NCBI GenBank assembly: GCA_007922305.1
Contig: ML677351.1
Span: 9,887,558-9,951,557 of the forward strand
From: Dermatemys mawii
Taxonomy: Eukaryota; Chordata; Testudines; Dermatemydidae
Length of the DNA stretch: 64,000 bases
Direction of reading: 5' to 3'
Shown: piece by piece, positions 58,705 to 64,000 of the stretch
Numbering within the stretch: position 1 is the stretch's first letter
Layout of the letters: every line of letters starts with the position of its first letter
Notes under the pieces: generated by a model
What the model saw: the letters and a program-made list of their open reading frames with translations, nothing else
What the model was told of the DNA's origin: nothing
Database searches by the model: none
Program-made: the position numbers and the translations under genes

Positions 58705-59639
58705 AAAGAAAATAGTCTGACTTCATGTCACCAATTCCTAGTCAAAACAGAAACCACCTTGCAAGTTCCTGAAATTGTGGATGCTGCTTGGTTAAAAGAG
58801 GGCAATAGTGAATATCTGTACAAAAGCATAGCAGCTGAAGTCGAAAAGTTTCACCCAGCTTCATCAAACAGCTACATGGCATTAACAGTCTGTTATATCA
58901 CATACATGTCAGAAGGCTGCAAAAATGGAATAAAATAAATAGTTTTAATATAAGGGTTTTTATATTTCAGATTATGCCATTAAAATACTGGCTCTTCCAA
59001 AACAGATCTCAGGCAGTGTCTCACTTGGGATTCCAGGTTATCAAAGCTTTCCATAATATTTAGACATTTGACTGCATGCCAAAATGAACATAAATTTTCA
59101 ATTTGGAAGTAAACCTCCATGTAAATAAATTGTGTGGCTTATAAAATGAAAGTGTTATTTATGGAAGGCCAGTTAATAAACCATATTAGAGACAACATAT
59201 TTGGATATCTAAACATGATTTGGCATGTCACAGATGAGCATATGAGATTTGTAAGACCTTCCATCCATCTAATACAGTAAGAAATATGTCAGCCAACAAA
59301 AACCCTTTTAAAAATGTGTTTTTTTCCCCTTTTAAATGATAATACAGCCAGAAAGTGAAGTGATAAAGTAGATGTACTTGAACAGGACAACATCTAGGTT
59401 CACAGGGTTTGATGTTACTCACAGTGACCACATATTGGATTTATTAGGTCAATAGGTTACATTGTCTAGCCCAAGGCACACAGACAAATACCATTACTTT
59501 TGCAGTTATAGACTGAAAAACAGGCTAGCAAACTGAGACCCAAGCATCTTACCTTTTGGGTATTAAAATATAGCTTCTGTCCGCTCTCCTCACCAAAATT
59601 GCCTTGAGCTAAATCCACAAATGAGACTTTGACTTGGTG
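58705..59639. other. Stretch without recognised gene
   Basis: The 84-residue frame starting at 58684 begins inside the MITE and has no recognised domain, so it is not called as a gene. Confidence 0.45.
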
Positions 59640-60625
59640 CTCTGATGCCTAGTGGAATTCATAGCCCTGAGTTAAGTGCCCAGGTAGCCTATACAATGCA
59701 TGGGGAGAGTTGGTCGCTTAAGAGCCAGACCCACAAAAGTGACTGATTCACTCATGCTGAGTGAGGAACTGGCTAAGCTAGTTAACAGGGAATGCTGAGA
59801 AGATGGGTAGGTCCTAAGCCCTGCTCTTCAAAGGGATTTAGGGGCTTACGTCCAGGCAGAAAACAGGTGCCTGTCTCCACTCGGGATTCAGAGCCATGAA
59901 CTCTCTCCTAGAGGTAGGTGCCTAAGCCCTTTCTTGTAGAAGACAAAAGTGCTACGCCTCCATGAGCCCCTCTCTTGCCAGTCTTTAACCTGGTCAGTAA
60001 AGCATTGACCCAAGATGTGGAAGACCTTTGTTCAAATCTCCCTTCCTCCTGTGATGTGGAATAGTGACTTGAACTAGGGTCTCCCACATGGCAAGTGAGT
60101 GTCCTAGCTACTGGGATGGGTGTCTCAATCTCTTCTGTGGAGTCTGCTATACTTTGTCTGAATACTCATTTGGCCAGTGTCTCAATAGCTCAGTGGCTAG
60201 GGCAAACATCCAGGATGTGGGTGACAATTCAGTTCCCTGCTCTATAGCAGAGAGAGCATTTGAACCAGAGTATCCCACATTTTGAGGGAGTGCTCTAACC
60301 TCTTGGCTAAGGGTTATAAGAGGAAAACCATTAACTCCTCTGATAGTGCTGTTTTGTGCAATGCCTGAACCAGTAGGCAGCCTCAAAAATACCTGCTGGA
60401 TCAGGCTCCACTGAAGACAGATGGGGCAACCCCTAATTTGAGGATCCAACCAGGGTTTAGGTGTGGGCTAAATAGCAGGGAACATGCCCAGCAGTAGAAA
60501 TTTAGGCACCTAAGAAATGTAGATGTCTACATGTTTAGGTAGAGATGTCAAGGATCTAACTTTTGAATTGTAGTTCCTAAAGTAGCAGTTAGGTGCATAA
60601 ATTCTCTTTTGGATCTAGCCTCTGG
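59640..60625. repeat. Composite repeat with four tRNA-like modules, alternating strands
   Basis: Modules: + at about 59989-60050 ('ctggtcagtaaagcattgac' ... 'gttcaaatctccc'), - at 60060-60115, + at 60184-60245 ('aatagctcagtggctaggg' ... 'acaattcagttccc') and - at 60250-60310. Each + and - pair is convergent. The outer parts carry 'gtaggtgcctaagcc' and 'ttaggcacctaag' motifs. Boxes A and B are degenerate and no complete cloverleaf is seen. About 1 kb long. Confidence 0.6.
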
Positions 60626-61537
60626 TTGTCCTGCTAGAAAAAAATGTCCTTCATATATTGGAAGGCTTAGTGTCTTCTATGACATTCTTCTATATTTTCA
60701 GTCAACTTTCCTTTCAACGCTGCCTCTGACTGATAGGTTCATTTTTGATGTCAGCACAGGGAAAGATATAAATCCAAAAAATTTGCCTCCAGACTATTTG
60801 GTGAGACAGACATACTGTTAGTATTGATAGCTCTTTGTCTACAGTATGAGGAATGGATAAGTTGCAGAAGACCTGCCTTCACATTCAGAGCACTTTTGTA
60901 ACAGACAAGACAATCCTTAACTTATAGGGGTTACATGCGAAAAGAAAATAAACTCAAAATCATGGTTTAAAATTGCAAACTAAAATCTGCAAACTTGTTC
61001 GTGTTTCCCATTAAAATCAAACTAGCAGTTATTGGCATTGACTTTAATGGAAGTAGAAGAACAAGGCCACATTTGTAGGCTGGCCATTGCAGAATCTATT
61101 GTGTATGTGCCTGTGTACATGTGAACATAGGGAACAGATCCTCAGACTGAGTCTAATTATTTATTTTAATGTTTATTAAATATATAATTCAGAAATTTAT
61201 TTATTAATTATTCTACCCACAACAGATGGTCTACTCATGTGTTAAGATAATGTTCACCAAAATGAGTCAAAATAATTAACAAAATGTAAATTATTAATCA
61301 TTTAAATAAACTGTCAACATTCCCCAAACATACTTTAATCTTAGGATGAAACACTTGACAGCTAAATAATATAATTGATATAACAAAATATTGCATAGCA
61401 ACTGTCCATAATTTCTTATTTTGTGACTTGAAAAATATGGTCTTTCATTCAGTATTACCTGAACTTACAATTATTCAGATTGGCTTTTGAGGTCCATAAT
61501 AATATATATAGTATGTACAATCATACATGGTAACAAT
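60626..61537. other. AT-rich stretch without recognised gene
   Basis: Very AT-rich at 61150-61330. Short frames only. Confidence 0.45.
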
Positions 61538-61640
61538 CAGATTATGGTCTAGTAGTTAGCACAGCAGAATAAGAAGATCGAACCCTTCCTGTATTTCCTG
61601 GCTAACCCAATGAATTACACTGATCTCAGACAAATCACTT
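61538..61640 (+). repeat. MIR SINE fragment (tRNA head and core)
   Basis: 'tggtctagtagttagcacag' (A-box side), 'gatcgaaccc' (B-box side) and 'tgatctcagacaaatcacttcacttc' (core) occur in the MIR order. Confidence 0.65.
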
Positions 61641-61779
61641 CACTTCTTTATTTATTTTAATAAACATTCCTAATGTAAAGCTGCTTTTGCTAGACATACC
61701 TACCTGTGTAATCCCTAATTCTCAGCAGCGTAATAGTGCACAATAGAAGAGTCTGATAATTAATGACTGCATCTGTGAC
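61641..61779. other. Short unassigned stretch
   Basis: Nothing recognised. Confidence 0.4.
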
Positions 61780-63330
61780 GCTGACCAACCAGGTACCAGC
61801 TCTTGCCAAGGCTTCAGGCCTCAGCCAAGCACTGACAAATTCTTTGTTGGAAACAAGTGTGTTTCACCTGTATGTTAGTATGGTTAAGATGGATATTTAT
61901 AAGTCATCAGACTACCCTGCTTGTTTAATTATATTATATATATATATAGAATATTCTTATAGGTTTGATTGCTTTATTATAATAGAATTATAGATTTGTA
62001 CTGGAATATTTTTGGCTGTAGTGCAGGGAAACTACAGGCCACATTCTGTATGTTGAGCTAAAGCAAGTTGGCATATATACGTGTGAGACCTGGAGCTATG
62101 AAACAGAAGCAGAGATCCCTGAGTCAGCCCTGGGTTAGCCCTGAAAGATATTCACAGTGACAGATTACTACAACAGCGTCATCATTTGAAACCACAGACT
62201 AACTCATTTGTGTATTATATATACACACACACACACGCTTGCTTTAACCTTTAATCATTTTTTTTCTTAGTTAATAAATCCTTAGACCATTTATTATAGG
62301 ATTGGCTGCAAGCATTGTCTTTGGTATAAGATCGAAGGTACAAACTGACCTGGGATAAGTGACCAGGTCCTTTAGGACTGGGAATACCTGAATATTTTAT
62401 CATATTTGTAGTATAGCAACCGTCTCTCACTAAGTCCTGGGTGGCAAGATAGAGTGGAGTGCCCAAGAAGACTGTCAGTGACTCCATAGTAAGACTGTTA
62501 TAATGATTTAGAAGTTCACAGTTGATAAAATTAATTATAGAACATAAACCCCAGGCCGGTTGTAAGCCTCCTGAGTCATAAGGGAGATCAGGCACTGCCC
62601 CTGGCTGGGATCTCTAGGAACACTTTTGAGGTGCTGATCTTCTTCTAGCACCTTTTCTTGAGAGTTGAGACTGAACACATGGAGAGGTCAATTGCCTAGC
62701 CCTCCGGACTAGTGCTGACCCCTCAGATTACCCTGTAGCTTAAACACACTGTTCCTTGGAGTTCTATCTTGTGGATACTTTGGGTTTACAATTCGCCTCT
62801 TCACATGCACATAATAGTGAAAGTGAACAGACAGATTTTGCACAGGATTCTGAACACGGTTATTCTTTGCTTAGGTAGAATGTACAGATCTATATAAAAT
62901 AAACATGCTTGTATGCCTTTCCGTGCCTCAGTTTTTTCACCACTCTGGAGAAGTCATTGAAGTTCGGGCAGAGTCCTCCAGGGAGTCCAGGTTTGGCCTC
63001 CTTTAAATGGCTTCTCCTCAGAATCATGGAGTCCCCTTCTCATGCCTGAAAGTAGCTTCTTTTTGCCTTGGCTGGTCCCATCGTTAAACCAGATCCCAGC
63101 TGCTACAAAAGCATACCTGTTCCTTCCCCTTTCCTGCCTAAAGCTTCCTGTGTCTCTGAATTCATATGTTCCTTCCACTCCCAACAACTGGTTGCTTTGC
63201 TCTGCTGCTGGGGGGTTGGTTGCTCCCCTTCCCTGCAGGGAGTTGGAGGAACTAGCTTCTCCCAACTCAGCCAACCCATTATTCCAAGTTGTTTCCACCC
63301 AAGTAGGCAACTCAAGATATAATCACTGAC
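61780..63330. mobile_element. Possible LTR-retroelement or ERV remnant
   Basis: The sequence has the feel of internal retroelement or LTR DNA that I associate with turtle repeats ('gaccaaccaggtaccagctc', 'gagacctggagctatgaaac', then C/T-rich 62.9-63.3 kb). It includes a (TA)n run at 61934-61949 and (CA)n at 62222-62236. A 114-residue open frame on - (62251-62595) has a non-random look but no motif I recognise. No LTR termini, primer site or polymerase motif could be confirmed, so this is a weak call. Confidence 0.3.
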
Positions 63331-64000
63331 CTTGGTTGTGCAGAGACATACTACAGCTTCTCTCAGCATCGACTTAGAGGCAATCCATGATACACAATTT
63401 CAGATGACTCTAGAATATCAACCAGAATTGATAAACTGTAAAGAGTCCCCAAATTATCACAGGGCTCAAAAGATTAGGTTTTTTTCCCTGCTGTGATCAT
63501 TGAAGTTTTGGCTAAAAATCAGCTTTTGATCAGATGAAGGACAATCCATAGTGAAAGGGCATAATGACTTGTGGAACTTTAAGCCAAGGATAGCAATTGT
63601 TCATGCCCATGCCCAGGAAGAAGGGAATTCGCTCTCTGTGGCTTTTCATACAAAAATAATGTGGTACAAGATTATGGGCATGAAAATTATGATAAAGGTG
63701 GTGTGTTTTGTTATCACTGTGCTATTCTATTAGTCTTATTCAAACAAAGATGAAACTTTTGTTTGGTCTTACAGGAGCTGTGCCATACGCTGCTGATATT
63801 AGTACATAACATCAATAAGGTTCTTTCACAAGCAAAGAAGACATGCCACACAGAGAAACCCATAATGTGCAGGAGAACAAAAATATCAATGGGCTAAATT
63901 GATTTCTAATGAGAAGCATCAGAGTGTAGAGGCTGCTTCACTACCCTTGCTTCGTAGGGCTGCGAAATCTCTTATGATCCAACTTAAGATATAACCACTG
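63331..64000. other. Stretch without recognised gene
   Basis: No coding or repeat feature recognised to the window end. Confidence 0.4.

Noticed and set aside
58684..58938. 84-residue protein gene on +
   Set aside because: Starts within a MITE and shows no recognised motif; no splice or promoter signal.
60184..60245. tRNA gene
   Set aside because: A-box-like 'tagctcagtgg' is good, but the B-box is degenerate, no acceptor stem pairs, and the module is one of four in a dispersed repeat.
61538..61580. tRNA gene
   Set aside because: It is the tRNA-like head of a MIR fragment; the MIR core follows directly.

Overview
This is a stretch of nuclear DNA from a vertebrate, very probably a turtle. 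It is AT-rich, full of CR1 LINE copies, and contains a tRNA-headed SINE with a CR1-like tail, MIR/L2-type fragments, Gypsy/ERV-like solo LTRs and many hAT and Harbinger DNA transposons. The turtle assignment is an inference from that mix, mainly from the tRNA SINE with a CR1 tail, which is known from tortoises. I found no host protein-coding exon, rRNA or functional tRNA gene. The window is best read as intergenic or deep intronic sequence, and everything with coding character belongs to transposable elements.

Layout. 1-8.3 kb holds old repeats, a solo LTR (1827-2215), a Harbinger-like MITE abutting a hAT fragment (2601-3094), a palindromic element with a tRNA-like core (5390-5660) and a diverged four-fold tandem repeat (6740-7310). 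8356-9785 is a 1.4 kb Gypsy-like solo LTR with an internal minisatellite. 13.7-13.9 kb is a CpG-rich hairpin MITE. 14974-19097 is an almost complete Harbinger transposon with a TTA target duplication, a spliced Myb/SANT-like gene on + and a HARBI1-like transposase on -. It is followed 35 bp later by a related 674-bp non-autonomous element in opposite orientation (19133-19806). 23264-24025 is an ERV-like solo LTR. 24.5-25.1 and 59.6-60.6 kb are two members of a repeat carrying tRNA-like modules in both orientations. 26.8-29.3 kb and 37.5-41.6 kb are CR1 copies, each split by later insertions. 31651-32050 is a 400-bp gap of N, bordered on its right by a perfect 50-bp palindrome. 36.65-36.84 kb is the tRNA/CR1-tail SINE. 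47.2-49.6 kb is a long CR1 on -, with a small hAT MITE at its 5' end. 52.9-54.8 kb holds a local 126-bp duplication. 57.3-58.7 kb is a cluster of MITEs, one nested in another.

Functionally, the coherent unit is the Harbinger element: a DNA-binding accessory protein and a DDE nuclease encoded convergently between inverted termini. Both genes are disabled by small lesions, while the catalytic triad codons remain. The CR1 copies retain recognisable endonuclease and reverse transcriptase segments but are all fragmented. Target-site duplications and nesting give a relative order of insertion for much of the window.
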